From Burkholderia plantarii (GTDB lineage Bacteria > Pseudomonadota > Gammaproteobacteria > Burkholderiales > Burkholderiaceae), in NCBI RefSeq assembly GCF_001411805.1, contig NZ_CP007212.1:1364001-1428000 (forward strand): DNA of 64,000 bases. The letters are read 5' to 3'. This document shows, one piece after another, positions 40,125 to 50,721 of this stretch (its first letter is position 1; the number at the start of each line of letters is the position of its first letter). The translations under genes were made by a program, and so were the position numbers. The notes under the pieces are model-generated. The model was not told where the DNA came from. It worked only from the letters and a program-made list of their open reading frames with translations, and searched no databases.

Positions 40125-40180
40125 GCGCCCGCGGCGGAGCCGGCGGGCGCTCATCGGGCGCCGAAGCCGGCCGGGTTCCC

Positions 40181-40729
40181 TTATTTGTCGTTCTGGAACG
40201 GGCGCTTCGCGCTCTGCTGACGCTTTTTCGCGCGCTTCACGGTGCCGCCCGCCGTCACGCGCTCGTTGCCGCGCACGACGACCTTGGTGGCCCGCGGCTT
40301 GCGCACCGGGCTCGCGTCGGGCGAATGCTTGACCACCTTGACCACGCGCGGCGCGCGACCCTTGGCGGTTTCCGGTTCGCCGGCGGGCAGGCGCTTCGCG
40401 GCCTCGCGCGCGCTCGGCACGCCGCGCGCGCCACGCTTCGGGGCCGGCTCGACCTGCTCGGGGCGCCAGATCACGAGCAGCTTGCCGATGTGCTGGATCG
40501 GCGCCGCGCCGAGGCGCTCGCAGATTTCCTCGTAGATCGCGATGCGGGCGTCGCGCTCGTCGCCGAACACGCGGATCTTGATCAGCTGGTGGGCGGCCAG
40601 GTGGACCTTGATCTCGGCCAGCACGGCGTCGGTCAGGCCTTCGGCGCCGATGAGCACGACGGGCTTCAGCGCATGGGCTTGCGAACGCAGTGCAGAGCGC
40701 TCGGCGGGGGAAAGCGAAAGGGCAGGCAT
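40181..40729 (-). CDS. yhbY: YhbY-family RNA-binding protein with basic C-terminal extension
   Basis: A 182-residue CRM-domain protein; E. coli YhbY has about 97. Residues 1-98 are the core (LRSQAHALKPVVLIGAEGLT, then HQLIKIRVFG and GKLLVIWRPE with the GxxG loop), which binds precursors of the 50S ribosomal subunit. The other 85 residues are rich in Lys, Arg, Pro and Ala (KRGARGVPSAREAAKRLPAG to the KRAKKRQQSAKRP end). The start is set by family alignment at MPALSLSPAERSALRSQAHA. It is divergent from rlmE with a 217-bp gap, the usual arrangement. Confidence 0.9.
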   Translation of the reverse strand: MPALSLSPAERSALRSQAHALKPVVLIGAEGLTDAVLAEIKVHLAAHQLIKIRVFGDERDARIAIYEEICERLGAAPIQHIGKLLVIWRPEQVEPAPKRGARGVPSAREAAKRLPAGEPETAKGRAPRVVKVVKHSPDASPVRKPRATKVVVRGNERVTAGGTVKRAKKRQQSAKRPFQNDK

Positions 40730-40946
40730 CGGAACTCTGGAATCTCTAGGACGGCGCGCGCCGGACGGGCGCGCGCGAAAACCACGTAAAATCGCGGCTG
40801 GCACGCTGTCGAGGCGTCCGCCGCGCGAATAAGACGCGTATTATCCGCCAAAAGCCCGGGCTGACGAAGCCATTGCGCAACCGGCGCAGGAATCGCCCGT
40901 TTTCACGGCCCGTTTTGTGGCCTTTTGGCTGAATTTTTCCTTCCGC

Positions 40947-41609
40947 ATGGCAAAGAATCGCTTCAACCAGTCGTGGCTGCACGACCATATCAACGACCCC
41001 TACGTCAAAATGGCGCAGCGGGAAGGCTACCGCGCTCGCGCGGCGTACAAGCTGAAGGAAATCGACGAGCAGGACAAGCTGATCCGGCCGGGCCAGGTGA
41101 TCGTCGACCTCGGCGCGGCGCCTGGCAGCTGGAGCCAGTACGCACGCAACAAGCTCGCGCTGGGCAAGAATCGCGACGCACAGCGCGAGGGCGGGATCGA
41201 CGGCATGATCGTTGCGCTCGACATGCTGCCGATGGAGCCGGTGGCCGACGTCCACTTCATCCAGGGCGACTTCCGCGAGGACGCGGTGCTGCACCAGCTC
41301 GAAGCGTTGCTCGATGGCCGCGTGGTCGACCTTGTAATTTCCGACATGGCACCCAACCTGTCGGGCGTGGCGTCGGCGGATGCGGCGCGGATCGAGCATG
41401 TTTGCGATCTGGCGCTCGAATTCTCGCAAAACCATCTGAAACCGGATGGCGCCCTTTTAGTAAAGTGCTTTCACGGCAGCGGTTACAGCCAGATTGTCGA
41501 AAAGTTCAAGCATCAGTTCCGTACGGTCGCCCCGCGCAAGCCGAAGGCCTCGCGCGACAAGTCGTCGGAGACGTTTATTTTGGGCCGGCACCTGAAGCAT
41601 CCGCGCTGA
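40947..41609 (+). CDS. rlmE: 23S rRNA 2'-O-ribose U2552 methyltransferase
   Basis: A 220-residue SAM-dependent enzyme (FtsJ/RrmJ) acting on the 50S A-loop. [16 protein letters not shown] is the N-terminal family motif. Motif I is [14 protein letters not shown]. The catalytic tetrad K-D-K-E includes Lys in RAAYKLKEI, Asp in [13 protein letters not shown], Lys in [11 protein letters not shown], and Glu in KSSETFILG. The start at 40947 follows family alignment; an upstream in-frame ATG at 40917 adds ten residues. It lies directly upstream of ftsH, as in E. coli. Confidence 0.96.
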   Translation: MAKNRFNQSWLHDHINDPYVKMAQREGYRARAAYKLKEIDEQDKLIRPGQVIVDLGAAPGSWSQYARNKLALGKNRDAQREGGIDGMIVALDMLPMEPVADVHFIQGDFREDAVLHQLEALLDGRVVDLVISDMAPNLSGVASADAARIEHVCDLALEFSQNHLKPDGALLVKCFHGSGYSQIVEKFKHQFRTVAPRKPKASRDKSSETFILGRHLKHPR

Positions 41610-41778
41610 AGCGGATGCGGCGGCCGCCGCAGACCGGCCGGAGCCTTGCCGGCCGTAGGGTTTGACTATCGCAGCGTTTGGCGAACCTTATGGCGACGGG
41701 CTTCGGACTGGATTAGAATGCCTCAGGAGCGCTGCAAGTAGAATGTAGGCGCTCGTCTATGAGTGAAGGAGTGGTGCT

Positions 41779-43668
41779 TTGAACAACAATATGTTCTCGA
41801 AGGCGGCAGTGTGGCTCGTGATCGCACTGGTGCTGTTTACAGTGTTCAAGCAGTTCGACAAGCCCCGCGTCCAGGAAGGTGTGTCGTATTCGCAGTTCAT
41901 GGACGACGCGAAGAACGGCAAGGTCAAGAACGTCATCGTGCAGGGGCGTAACCTCACCGTCACTCCCGCCGAAGGCCAGAAATACCAGATCGTGTCTCCC
42001 GGCGACATCTGGATGGTCGGTGACCTGATGAAGTACGGCGTCCAGGTGAGCGGCAAGGCCGACGACGAACCGAACGCGCTGGTCTCCGCGCTGTACTACC
42101 TCGGGCCGACGCTGCTCATCATCGTGTTCTGGTTCTACATGATGAGACAGATGCAGGGCGGCGGCAAAGGCGGCGCGTTCTCGTTCGGGAAATCGCGCGC
42201 GCGGCTCATCGACGAGAACAACAACGCGGTGAACTTCGCGGACGTCGCCGGCTGCGACGAAGCCAAGGAAGAAGTCTCCGAACTCGTCGATTTCCTGCGT
42301 GATCCCCAGAAATTCCAGAAGCTCGGCGGGCGCATTCCGCGCGGTGTGCTGCTGGTCGGCCCGCCGGGGACCGGCAAGACGCTGCTCGCCCGCGCGATCG
42401 CCGGCGAGGCGAAGGTGCCGTTCTTCAGCATTTCGGGTTCGGACTTCGTCGAAATGTTCGTCGGCGTGGGCGCGGCCCGCGTGCGCGACATGTTCGAACA
42501 GGCCAAGAAGCATGCGCCCTGCATCGTGTTCATCGACGAAATCGACGCGGTCGGCCGCCATCGCGGCGCCGGCATGGGCGGCGGCAACGACGAGCGCGAG
42601 CAGACGCTGAACCAGATGCTCGTCGAGATGGACGGCTTCGAGGCGAACTCGGGTGTGATCGTGATCGCCGCGACGAACCGTTCCGACGTGCTCGACAAGG
42701 CGCTGCTGCGTCCGGGCCGTTTCGACCGCCAGGTCTACGTCGGCCTGCCCGACATCCGTGGCCGCGAGCAGATCATGCGCGTCCACCTGCGCAAGGTGCC
42801 GATCTCGAACGACGTCGACGCGGCGGTGCTCGCCCGCGGTACGCCGGGCTTCTCGGGCGCCGATCTCGCGAACCTCGTCAACGAGGCGGCGCTGTTCGCG
42901 GCACGCCGTGGCAAGCGCATCGTCGAGATGCAGGATTTCGAGGACGCCAAGGACAAGATCTTCATGGGTCCGGAGCGCAAGTCGGCCGTGATCCGCGAAG
43001 AGGCGAAGCGCGCCACGGCGTACCACGAAGCCGGCCACGCCGTGATTGCGAAGCTGCTGCCGAAGGCCGATCCGGTCCACAAGGTCACGATCATCCCGCG
43101 CGGTCGCGCGCTCGGCGTGACCTGGCAGCTGCCGGAGCATGACAACGAGACGTACTCGAAGGACTACCTGCTCGATCGCCTCGCGATCCTGTTCGGTGGC
43201 CGCGTGGCCGAGGAACTGTTCATGAACCTGGTGAGCACCGGCGCCTCGGACGACTTCAACAAGGCGACGCAGACGGCGCGCGCGATGGTGACGCGCTTTG
43301 GCATGACCGACGCGCTCGGGCCGATGGTCTACGCCGACGACGAGAACGACGGCGGCCCGTTTGGCAAGGGCTTCACGCGCGCGATCTCGGAAGCGACGCA
43401 GCAGAAGGTCGATGCGGAAATCCGCCGCGTGATCGACGATCAATACCGCCTCGCTCGCCGCCTGCTCGACGAGAACCGCGACAAGGTCGAGGCGATGACC
43501 GCCGCGCTGATGGAGTGGGAAACGATCGACGCCGACCAGATCAACGACATCATGGCCGGCCGGCCGCCGCGTTCGCCGAAGAGCAGCGGCAACGTGCCGC
43601 CGGCGAGCGATCCGTCGGGCGGTGCAGGCGCCGAGGTCAAGCCGGGCAACGCGACGGCGCCGGCTTGA
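41779..43668 (+). CDS. ftsH: ATP-dependent zinc metalloprotease FtsH
   Basis: A 629-residue inner-membrane AAA+ protease that degrades RpoH, LpxC and damaged membrane proteins. It starts at a TTG at 41779 behind GAAGGAG. Two transmembrane helices flank a small periplasmic domain ([15 protein letters not shown] at residues 9-23 and [13 protein letters not shown] at about 111-123). Walker A is GPPGTGK at 194-200, Walker B is [11 protein letters not shown] and the arginine-finger SRH region is LRPGRFDRQ. The zinc site is HEAGH at 416-420. The length matches E. coli FtsH (644). Its presence near the Hsp20 heat-shock promoter is coincidental. Confidence 0.98.
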   Translation: MNNNMFSKAAVWLVIALVLFTVFKQFDKPRVQEGVSYSQFMDDAKNGKVKNVIVQGRNLTVTPAEGQKYQIVSPGDIWMVGDLMKYGVQVSGKADDEPNALVSALYYLGPTLLIIVFWFYMMRQMQGGGKGGAFSFGKSRARLIDENNNAVNFADVAGCDEAKEEVSELVDFLRDPQKFQKLGGRIPRGVLLVGPPGTGKTLLARAIAGEAKVPFFSISGSDFVEMFVGVGAARVRDMFEQAKKHAPCIVFIDEIDAVGRHRGAGMGGGNDEREQTLNQMLVEMDGFEANSGVIVIAATNRSDVLDKALLRPGRFDRQVYVGLPDIRGREQIMRVHLRKVPISNDVDAAVLARGTPGFSGADLANLVNEAALFAARRGKRIVEMQDFEDAKDKIFMGPERKSAVIREEAKRATAYHEAGHAVIAKLLPKADPVHKVTIIPRGRALGVTWQLPEHDNETYSKDYLLDRLAILFGGRVAEELFMNLVSTGASDDFNKATQTARAMVTRFGMTDALGPMVYADDENDGGPFGKGFTRAISEATQQKVDAEIRRVIDDQYRLARRLLDENRDKVEAMTAALMEWETIDADQINDIMAGRPPRSPKSSGNVPPASDPSGGAGAEVKPGNATAPA

Positions 43669-43694
43669 TGTAGTCTTGTAACGAGATCGAGTTG

Positions 43695-43730
43695 ACGGGC
43701 TGGTGTGAATCACACCAGCCCGTTTTGTTT
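43695..43730 (+). terminator. Rho-independent terminator after ftsH
   Basis: A perfect 13-bp stem (ACGGGCTGGTGTG / CACACCAGCCCGT) with an AAT loop, followed by TTTTGTTT. It lies 26 bp after ftsH and separates it from folP, so folP-glmM needs its own promoter or readthrough. Confidence 0.9.
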
Positions 43731-43756
43731 CCGGCTTGCCCCAGATTTTCGCTGAC

Positions 43757-44644
43757 GTGTCGATTTTCCCCGATCATTGTATTCCCGCGCCGCTGCAATG
43801 CGGCCGCTTCACGCTGACGTTCGAGCGCCCGCTCGTGATGGGCATCCTCAACGTCACTCCCGACTCGTTTTCCGACGGTGGCCGCTACGTGGCCCGCGAC
43901 GCCGCGCTGCGTCAGGCCGAGCGCATGCTCGCCGACGGCGCCGACCTGATCGACATCGGCGGCGAGTCGACGCGGCCCGGCGCGCCGCCCGTGCCGCTCG
44001 ACGAGGAACTCGCGCGCGTGGTTCCGATCGTCGAGGCGCTGCAGGCGATGAACGTGCCGCTGTCGATCGACACCTACAAGCCCGACGTGATGCGCGCCAC
44101 GCTCGCGGCCGGCGCCGACCTGATCAACGACATCCGGGGCTTTCGCCAGCCCGGCGCGATCGAAGCGGTGAGCGGCGCGAACTGCGGGCTTTGCGCGATG
44201 CACATGCTCGGCGAGCCGCAGACGATGCAGCTTGGTGAGCCCGCTTACCGTGACGTGGTGGCCGAGGTGCGCGACTTTCTCGCGGACCGCGCGGCCGCGC
44301 TCGTGTCGGCCGGCATCGCGCCGCAGCGGATCAGCGTCGATCCCGGTTTCGGTTTCGGCAAGGCCACGGTCGAACACAACTACGCGCTGCTCGCGAGGCT
44401 GCACGACACCGCGCCGGCGCGCCCGGACGGCGCGCGCTACCCGATTCTCGCCGGCATGTCGCGCAAGTCGATGCTCGGCGCGCTGATCGACCGGCCGGCG
44501 GCCGAACGCGTCGCCGCGAGCGTGGCGGCGGCGGTCTGCGCGGCCGAACGCGGCGCGGCCATCATTCGCGTCCACGACGTGGCGCCGACGGTCGACGCGC
44601 TGAAGATCTGGGGCGCCGTGCGGGCCGCGGCGCAACACGCATAG
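43757..44644 (+). CDS. folP: Dihydropteroate synthase
   Basis: The enzyme joins para-aminobenzoate and 6-hydroxymethyl-dihydropterin diphosphate, in folate synthesis. It is the sulfonamide target. Signatures are [54 protein letters not shown] and the late [12 protein letters not shown]. No ATG opens the frame. I chose GTG at 43757 (295 residues) because it keeps the family N-terminus ([18 protein letters not shown]); a TTG at 43736 is the alternative. The glmM gene follows at 32 bp, the widespread folP-glmM pair. Confidence 0.93.
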   Translation: MSIFPDHCIPAPLQCGRFTLTFERPLVMGILNVTPDSFSDGGRYVARDAALRQAERMLADGADLIDIGGESTRPGAPPVPLDEELARVVPIVEALQAMNVPLSIDTYKPDVMRATLAAGADLINDIRGFRQPGAIEAVSGANCGLCAMHMLGEPQTMQLGEPAYRDVVAEVRDFLADRAAALVSAGIAPQRISVDPGFGFGKATVEHNYALLARLHDTAPARPDGARYPILAGMSRKSMLGALIDRPAAERVAASVAAAVCAAERGAAIIRVHDVAPTVDALKIWGAVRAAAQHA

Positions 44645-44676
44645 CAACGGACGGACAGACAAGGAGGAATCGATCC

Positions 44677-46032
44677 ATGGGACGTCGTTATTTCGGTACG
44701 GACGGGATTCGCGGCGAGGTCGGCGTGGCGCCGATCACCCCCGATTTCGTATTGCGGCTCGGCTACGCGGCCGGCAAGGTGCTCGCGCACGCGAACGTGC
44801 GCGGCACGTCGGGACGCCCGACGGTACTGATCGGCAAGGACACGCGCGTCTCGGGCTACATGCTCGAGGCCGCGCTCGAGGCCGGCTTCTCGGCGGCCGG
44901 CGTCGACGTGATGCTGGCTGGCCCGATGCCGACGCCGGGCGTGGCCTACCTGACGCGCGCGCTGCGGCTCGCGGCCGGCGTGGTGATCAGCGCATCGCAC
45001 AATCCCTATCACGACAACGGCATCAAGTTCTTCTCGGCCGACGGCAACAAGCTGCCCGACGAGACCGAGGAGGAGATCGAGGCGTGGCTCGACAAGCCGC
45101 TCGCCTGCGAGGCGTCCGACGGCCTCGGCAAGGCGCGCCGGCTCGACGACGCGAACGGCCGCTACATCGAGTTCTGCAAGAGCACGTTCCCGGCCGCGTT
45201 CGACCTGCGCGGGCTCAAGCTCGTGATCGACTGCGCGCACGGCGCGGCCTACCAGATCGCGCCGCACGTGTTCCATGAACTCGGGGCCGACGTCGTGCCG
45301 ATCGGCGTGAAGCCTAACGGCTTCAACATCAACGACAAGGTCGGCGCGACGGCGCCCGAGGCGCTGATCGCGGCGGTCAAGGAGCAGGGCGGCGACCTCG
45401 GCATCGCGCTCGACGGCGACGCGGACCGGCTGCTCGTGGTCGACGGCGACGGGCGGCTCTACAACGGCGACGAGCTGCTCTACGTGCTCGTGAAGGATCG
45501 GCTCGAAACCAGCGGCAAGGTTCACGGCGCGGTCGGCACGCTGATGACGAACCTCGCGGTCGAAGTGGCGCTGCAGAAGCTCGGCGTGCCGTTCGTGCGC
45601 GCGGCGGTCGGCGACCGCTACGTGCTGGAACAGCTGCGCGAGCGCGGCTGGCTGCTCGGCGCGGAGGGCTCGGGCCACATTCTCTCGCTCGACCGGCATT
45701 CGACCGGCGACGGCATCGTCTCGGCGCTGCTCGTGCTGGCGGCGATGAAGCGCAGCGGCAAGACGCTCGCGCAGATGCTCGAGGGCGTGGCGCTGTTCCC
45801 GCAGACGCTGATCAACGTGCGCATGAAGGCCGGCGCGAACTGGAAGGACGACACCACGATCCAGACCGCGATCGGCGCGGCCGAGCGCGAACTCGGTGAG
45901 AGCGGGCGCGTGCTGATCCGTGCCTCGGGCACCGAGCCGGTGCTGCGCGTGATGGTGGAGGCGCGCGACGCGGCCGACGCGCAGCGTCACGCCGAGGCGA
46001 TCGCCGGCGCGGTGCGGCTGGCGACGGCCTGA
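44677..46032 (+). CDS. glmM: Phosphoglucosamine mutase
   Basis: A 451-residue cytosolic enzyme that interconverts glucosamine 6-phosphate and glucosamine 1-phosphate, on the path to UDP-GlcNAc. The phosphoserine is residue 107 in [20 protein letters not shown]. The Mg2+ loop is [13 protein letters not shown]. The sugar-binding motif is [18 protein letters not shown] and the C-terminal phosphate site is [14 protein letters not shown]. An AAGGAGG ribosome site precedes the ATG. Together with folP it is likely one transcript. Confidence 0.97.
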   Translation: MGRRYFGTDGIRGEVGVAPITPDFVLRLGYAAGKVLAHANVRGTSGRPTVLIGKDTRVSGYMLEAALEAGFSAAGVDVMLAGPMPTPGVAYLTRALRLAAGVVISASHNPYHDNGIKFFSADGNKLPDETEEEIEAWLDKPLACEASDGLGKARRLDDANGRYIEFCKSTFPAAFDLRGLKLVIDCAHGAAYQIAPHVFHELGADVVPIGVKPNGFNINDKVGATAPEALIAAVKEQGGDLGIALDGDADRLLVVDGDGRLYNGDELLYVLVKDRLETSGKVHGAVGTLMTNLAVEVALQKLGVPFVRAAVGDRYVLEQLRERGWLLGAEGSGHILSLDRHSTGDGIVSALLVLAAMKRSGKTLAQMLEGVALFPQTLINVRMKAGANWKDDTTIQTAIGAAERELGESGRVLIRASGTEPVLRVMVEARDAADAQRHAEAIAGAVRLATA

Positions 46033-46741
46033 ACGGCGCCGCGGCGGGGCAGGGCAAGCCGGTTCGGGGCGAGGCGCCGGGAGCGCCTGGCGCCCGCGCG
46101 TCGCGGACCGGCTCAGGCCGGCGCATCGCCGGCCCGCGCTGAACGGACGCTGAAGGGCGCGCAGAAACCTGCCGTCTCGGGGCGCTTCGCCGCTCGTTTT
46201 CGCTACGTCGATTCGGCGCGCAGGATTACCCTGGTCGCCGGTCGCCGGTCGCCGGTCGCGTTCGACTCGCCCGCCAGCCGCTTCGCCGCCGGTGAACCGG
46301 TGCGATGGGATGCGCTCCGTGCCGGCGCCCGCCATTGTCACTTCCGCGGCATGTCGGCGTACCGTGTTGTCACAAACAGGCGCGTCGAAGCCGCCGCGAG
46401 CATCGCGATTTCCCGATTTTCCTTAGCGGATCGCATGCCGTGCCGCACTTTTCCGACTGGAGCGCTCAAGTATCGATGCCTGCGATTCGCCGGGCGAAAT
46501 CGTTTGCGTGCTGGAAAACCTGCCATTTTGTGACATTTCTCCTAATCTGGATGAGCATCGCCGCCTGCGGCGGGACACGGTGACCACGCGGCGCTGTCAT
46601 GGCGGTTTCGTTGGTTCGAGCGTCGGTGCCGAAAGTGCCGCGAGCCGCCGACGATTTTCGGGGACAGGCCGAAAAGCCTTGTCCGGCGTGGCGAAAACAG
46701 CTATTTGGGGGCGTGCGGGAGTACGCGCGAGACCTTTCGGA
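46033..46741. other. Long intergenic region between glmM and the pst promoter
   Basis: About 700 bp with no recognisable gene. It holds a four-unit 7-bp repeat (GGTCGCC, 46233-46260) and scattered TTGTCAC heptamers at 46335-46341 and 46367-46373, which resemble Pho half-sites but lack correctly spaced partners. Small open frames here show no family signal. Confidence 0.45.
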
Positions 46742-46807
46742 CTGTCATGTTGTTGTCACACCAGCTTCATCAATTGTCACATGACTGTCATGAGTACCCC
46801 CTAATCT
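46742..46807 (+). promoter_or_regulatory. Double Pho box and -10 of the pst-pho operon
   Basis: Four PhoB half-sites: CTGTCAT (46742) and TTGTCAC (46753), then TTGTCAC (46774) and CTGTCAT (46785). Spacing within each pair is 11 bp and between pairs is 21 bp, so all lie on one helical face. A TAATCT (46802-46807) is 10 bp after the last half-site, as in E. coli Pho promoters where the Pho box replaces the -35. Confidence 0.88.
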
Positions 46808-46847
46808 TCGCGGTGCCGTAGTCATCCGCTCACCCACTGGAGGTCTC

Positions 46848-47879
46848 ATGAAATTGATGCAAACCGCGTTTGCTGGCCTGGCCGGCGCGCTCTTCGCTGT
46901 CGCCGCTCACGCAGCCGACATCACTGGCGCGGGCAGCACGTTCGCTATGCCGATCTACACGAAATGGGCAGCCGAATACCAGCAAACCGGCGGCGCGAAG
47001 GTCAACTATCAGGGCATCGGTTCGTCCGGCGGCCTGAAGCAGATCATCGCGAAGACGGTCGATTTCGCCGGCTCGGACGCTCCGCTGAAGGACGACGAAC
47101 TCGCGAAGGAAGGCCTGTTCCAGTTCCCGACGGTGGTTGGCGGCATCGTTCCGGTCGTGAACATCCCGGGCATCAAGGCTGGTGAAATCACGCTGTCGGG
47201 CGAAGTGCTCGGCGACATCTACCTCGGCAAGGTCAAGAAGTGGAACGATCCGGAGATCGTTGCGCTGAACCCGAAGGTCAAGCTGCCGGATCTGGACATC
47301 GCCGTGGTCCGCCGTGCTGACGGCTCGGGCACGTCGTTCATCTGGACGAACTACCTGTCGAAGGTCAACGCAGACTGGAAGGCGAAGGTCGGTGAAGGCA
47401 CGACGGTCAACTGGCCGACGGGTACGGGCGGCAAGGGCAACGACGGCGTCGCCGCTTTCGTGCAGCGCCTGCCGGGTGCGATCGGCTACGTCGAATCGGC
47501 CTACGCGAAGAAGAACGCAATGATCTACACGGACCTGAAGAACGCATCGGGTGCGGTCGTGTCGCCGAAGGCGGAAACGTTCGCCGCGGCCGCTGCCGGC
47601 GCGAACTGGTCGCAGTCGTTCTACCAGATCCTGACGAACGAGCAGGGCAAGGACGCATGGCCGGTCGTCGGCGCGACGTTCGTGCTGCTGCACGCCAAGC
47701 AGGACAAGCCGGAGCAAGGCGCCGAAACGCTGAAGTTCTTCGACTGGGCGTTCAAGAACGGCGGCAAGGCCGCAACGGATCTGGACTACATCTCGCTGCC
47801 GGCGTCGGTCACGGCCGAGATCCGCAAGCAGTGGAAGACGAAGGTCACGGACGCTTCGGGCAAGCCGGTCGCCCAGTAA
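46848..47879 (+). CDS. pstS: Phosphate ABC transporter substrate-binding protein
   Basis: A 343-residue periplasmic high-affinity phosphate receptor. The signal peptide is [22 protein letters not shown], cut before ADITGAGST. Phosphate ligands lie in [41 protein letters not shown] and [15 protein letters not shown]. It delivers phosphate to PstCAB. Expression should be PhoB-controlled through the Pho boxes 60-110 bp upstream. Codon usage appears optimised (repeated AAG, GGC, GTC), consistent with a highly expressed gene. A hairpin before pstC could give excess PstS. Confidence 0.97.
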   Translation: MKLMQTAFAGLAGALFAVAAHAADITGAGSTFAMPIYTKWAAEYQQTGGAKVNYQGIGSSGGLKQIIAKTVDFAGSDAPLKDDELAKEGLFQFPTVVGGIVPVVNIPGIKAGEITLSGEVLGDIYLGKVKKWNDPEIVALNPKVKLPDLDIAVVRRADGSGTSFIWTNYLSKVNADWKAKVGEGTTVNWPTGTGGKGNDGVAAFVQRLPGAIGYVESAYAKKNAMIYTDLKNASGAVVSPKAETFAAAAAGANWSQSFYQILTNEQGKDAWPVVGATFVLLHAKQDKPEQGAETLKFFDWAFKNGGKAATDLDYISLPASVTAEIRKQWKTKVTDASGKPVAQ

Positions 47880-47905
47880 GCGCTTCGTAGCAGCAAGTCG
47901 TGGTC

Positions 47906-47935
47906 GCGCCGCCTGGCAATCGTGCCGGGCGGCGC
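47906..47935 (+). promoter_or_regulatory. Intercistronic hairpin between pstS and pstC
   Basis: A 13-bp stem (GCGCCGCCTGGCA / TGCCGGGCGGCGC, one G-T pair) with an ATCG loop and no T run. It may stabilise the upstream mRNA or partly stop transcription. Confidence 0.6.
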
Positions 47936-47991
47936 GTGCGGTATGAAGCGGGGCAATCGATGCCGCCCCGCCACTGAAAAATCAGGCCTCC

Positions 47992-48969
47992 ATGTCCGAT
48001 CTTCCTATCACGTCGCGCTCCGAAAGCCAGATGCGTGCGCCCGGCCGGCTCGGCGACGTCATTTTCGGCAGTCTTACGCGCATTGCGGCCATCGTGACGC
48101 TGCTGGTCCTGGGCGGCATCATCGTGTCGCTGATCGTCGCGTCGCTGCCGACCATCGAAAAATTTGGCTTCAGTTTCCTCTGGCGGTCCGAATGGGACCC
48201 CAACGCCGATGTCTACGGCGCCCTCGTGCCGATCTACGGCACGATCGCGACCTCGGTCATCGCGCTCGTGATCGCGGTGCCCGTGAGCTTCGGCATCGCG
48301 CTGTTCCTCACCGAGCTGTCGCCCGTCTGGCTGCGACGCCCGCTCGGCATCGCCATCGAGCTACTCGCCGCGATCCCGTCGATCGTCTACGGGATGTGGG
48401 GCCTGCTCGTGTTCGCCCCGATCTTCGCCGGCTACTTCCAGAAGCCGCTCGGCCAGGTGCTCGGCCCGATCCCGCTGATCGGCGCGCTGTTCCAGGGCCC
48501 GCCGATCGGCATCGGCCTGCTCTGCGCGGGCGTGATCCTCGCGATCATGATCATCCCGTACATCGCCTCGGTGATGCGTGACGTGTTCGAGGTCACCCCG
48601 GTGCTGCTGAAGGAATCGGCCTACGGCATCGGCTGCACGACCTGGGAAGTGATGTGGAAGATCGTGCTGCCCTTCACCAAGAGCGGCGTGATCGGCGGCG
48701 TGATGCTCGGCCTGGGCCGCGCGCTCGGCGAGACGATGGCCGTCACGTTCGTGATCGGCAACACCAACCTGCTCGACAACGTGTCGCTGTTCTCGCCCGG
48801 CAACAGCATCACCTCGGCGCTCGCGAACGAATTCGCGGAAGCCTCGCCGGGGCTGCACACGTCGGCCCTGATGGAACTCGGCCTGATCCTGTTCGTGATC
48901 ACGTTCATCGTGCTCGCGATCTCGAAACTGATGTTGTTGCGCCTCCAGAAGGGAGAAGGCAAGAAATGA
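47992..48969 (+). CDS. pstC: Phosphate ABC transporter permease PstC
   Basis: A 325-residue inner-membrane permease with about six helices. The first is [24 protein letters not shown] (residues 25-45). The EAA loop that contacts PstB is in [20 protein letters not shown], and [20 protein letters not shown] follows. It pairs with PstA as the phosphate channel. It lies 113 bp after pstS and its TGA overlaps the pstA ATG (ATGA). Confidence 0.96.
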   Translation: MSDLPITSRSESQMRAPGRLGDVIFGSLTRIAAIVTLLVLGGIIVSLIVASLPTIEKFGFSFLWRSEWDPNADVYGALVPIYGTIATSVIALVIAVPVSFGIALFLTELSPVWLRRPLGIAIELLAAIPSIVYGMWGLLVFAPIFAGYFQKPLGQVLGPIPLIGALFQGPPIGIGLLCAGVILAIMIIPYIASVMRDVFEVTPVLLKESAYGIGCTTWEVMWKIVLPFTKSGVIGGVMLGLGRALGETMAVTFVIGNTNLLDNVSLFSPGNSITSALANEFAEASPGLHTSALMELGLILFVITFIVLAISKLMLLRLQKGEGKK

Positions 48970-49862
48970 GCGAACGCGTCCTGAACATGCCGGGCGGTCA
49001 GTCCGGCGCCGCGCTCGCGGCGATGCGCGAGCGCCTGCAGCGCCGCCGCAAGGGCACCAATGCCGTCGCGCTGACGCTGTCGCTCGCCGCGATGCTGTTC
49101 GGCCTGGTCTGGCTGGTCTGGATCCTCTACACGACGCTGCATCTCGGCATCGGCGGCCTGTCGCTGCAACTGTTCACCGAGTCGACGCCGGCGCCGGATT
49201 CCGATGGCGGCGGCCTCGCCAACGCGATCGTCGGCAGCCTGCTGCTGGTCGGCCTCGGCACCTGCGTCGGCACTCCGGTGGGCGTGCTGGCGGGCGTCTA
49301 CCTCGCCGAGTACGGCCAGCGCAACTGGCTCGCGAGCCTGATGCGCTTCATCAACGACATCCTGCTGTCGGCGCCGTCGATCGTGATCGGCCTGTTCGTC
49401 TACGCGGTGGTGGTGGCGCCGTCGGGCCGCTTCTCGGGCTGGGCCGGCGTGATCTCGCTCGCGCTGCTGCAGATCCCGATCGTGATCCGCACCACCGAGA
49501 ACATGCTGAACCTGGTGCCGAACGCGCTGCGTGAAGCCGCGTTCGCGCTGGGCACGCCGAAATGGCGCATGATCCTGAAGATCACGCTGCGCGCGTCGAT
49601 CGGCGGCATCACCACCGGCGTGCTGCTGGCGGTCGCCCGGATCGCCGGCGAAACGGCGCCGCTGCTGTTCACGGCGCTGTCGAACCAGTTCTTCTCGGCC
49701 GACATGAGCAAGCCGATCGCGAACCTGCCGGTCACGATCTACAAGTTCGCGATGAGCCCGTTCGCGCAGTGGCAGTCGTTGGCCTGGGCAGGCGTATTCC
49801 TGATCACGCTCGGGGTGCTGGGACTGAACATCCTCGCGCGCTCGATCTTCTCGAAAAAGTAA
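48966..49862 (+). CDS. pstA: Phosphate ABC transporter permease PstA
   Basis: A 298-residue inner-membrane partner of PstC. The N-terminus is cytosolic and basic ([10 protein letters not shown]); helices begin with [20 protein letters not shown]. The PstB-docking loop is [20 protein letters not shown], and the conserved block [20 protein letters not shown] follows. The start is fixed by the overlap with pstC. pstB is 16 bp downstream. Confidence 0.96.
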   Translation: MSERVLNMPGGQSGAALAAMRERLQRRRKGTNAVALTLSLAAMLFGLVWLVWILYTTLHLGIGGLSLQLFTESTPAPDSDGGGLANAIVGSLLLVGLGTCVGTPVGVLAGVYLAEYGQRNWLASLMRFINDILLSAPSIVIGLFVYAVVVAPSGRFSGWAGVISLALLQIPIVIRTTENMLNLVPNALREAAFALGTPKWRMILKITLRASIGGITTGVLLAVARIAGETAPLLFTALSNQFFSADMSKPIANLPVTIYKFAMSPFAQWQSLAWAGVFLITLGVLGLNILARSIFSKK

Positions 49863-49877
49863 CGGCGGAGCAATCCG

Positions 49878-50705
49878 ATGAACATGGCAGAAAGCCACCT
49901 GAATCCGATCGAAAACGGCAGCGCATCCGCGCAACGCCCGCTCGCATCCGTCGAAGCGAAGATCGAAGTCAACAACCTGAACTTCTTCTACAACAAGTTC
50001 CATGCGCTGAAGAACATCAACATGCGCATTCCCGAAGGCAAGGTGACCGCGTTCATCGGGCCGTCGGGCTGCGGGAAGTCGACGCTGCTGCGCACCTTCA
50101 ACAAGATGTACGCGCTCTATCCCGAGCAGCGCGCCGAAGGCGCGATCGTGATGGACGGCGAGAACCTGCTCGAATCGAAGCAGGACATCTCGCTGCTGCG
50201 CGCGCGCATCGGCATGGTGTTCCAGAAGCCGACCCCGTTCCCGATGTCGATCTATGACAACATCGCGTTCGGCGTGAAGATGTTCGAGAAGCTCACGCGC
50301 TCGGAAATGGACGACCGCATCGAGTGGGCGCTGACCAAGGCCGCGCTCTGGAACGAGGTGAAGGACAAGCTGAGCCAGAGCGGCTACGGCCTGTCGGGCG
50401 GCCAGCAGCAGCGTCTGTGCATCGCGCGCGGCATCGCGATCCGTCCGGAAGTGCTGCTGCTCGACGAGCCGTGCTCGGCGCTCGACCCGATCTCCACGGG
50501 CCGCATCGAGGAACTGATCGCGGAGCTCAAGAGCGACTACACGGTCGTGATCGTCACGCACAACATGCAGCAGGCGGCGCGCTGCTCCGATTACACCGCC
50601 TACATGTACCTGGGCGAGCTGATCGAGTTCGGCGATACCGAGAAGATCTTCATCAAGCCGGCCCGCAAGGAAACGGAAGACTACATCACCGGTCGTTTCG
50701 GTTGA
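49878..50705 (+). CDS. pstB: Phosphate ABC transporter ATP-binding protein
   Basis: A 275-residue ATPase that drives phosphate import. Walker A is GPSGCGKST, the signature is [14 protein letters not shown], Walker B is [12 protein letters not shown] and the switch His is in IVTHNMQQA. The ATP-site Q-loop is [11 protein letters not shown], characteristic of PstB. The first 25 residues precede the ABC fold. phoU follows by 16 bp. Confidence 0.97.
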   Translation: MNMAESHLNPIENGSASAQRPLASVEAKIEVNNLNFFYNKFHALKNINMRIPEGKVTAFIGPSGCGKSTLLRTFNKMYALYPEQRAEGAIVMDGENLLESKQDISLLRARIGMVFQKPTPFPMSIYDNIAFGVKMFEKLTRSEMDDRIEWALTKAALWNEVKDKLSQSGYGLSGGQQQRLCIARGIAIRPEVLLLDEPCSALDPISTGRIEELIAELKSDYTVVIVTHNMQQAARCSDYTAYMYLGELIEFGDTEKIFIKPARKETEDYITGRFG

Positions 50706-50721
50706 TGGCGGAGTACACACA

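Noticed and set aside
46300..46804. Short overlapping open frames in the glmM-pstS gap
   Set aside because: No ribosome site or family, and they run into the Pho promoter.
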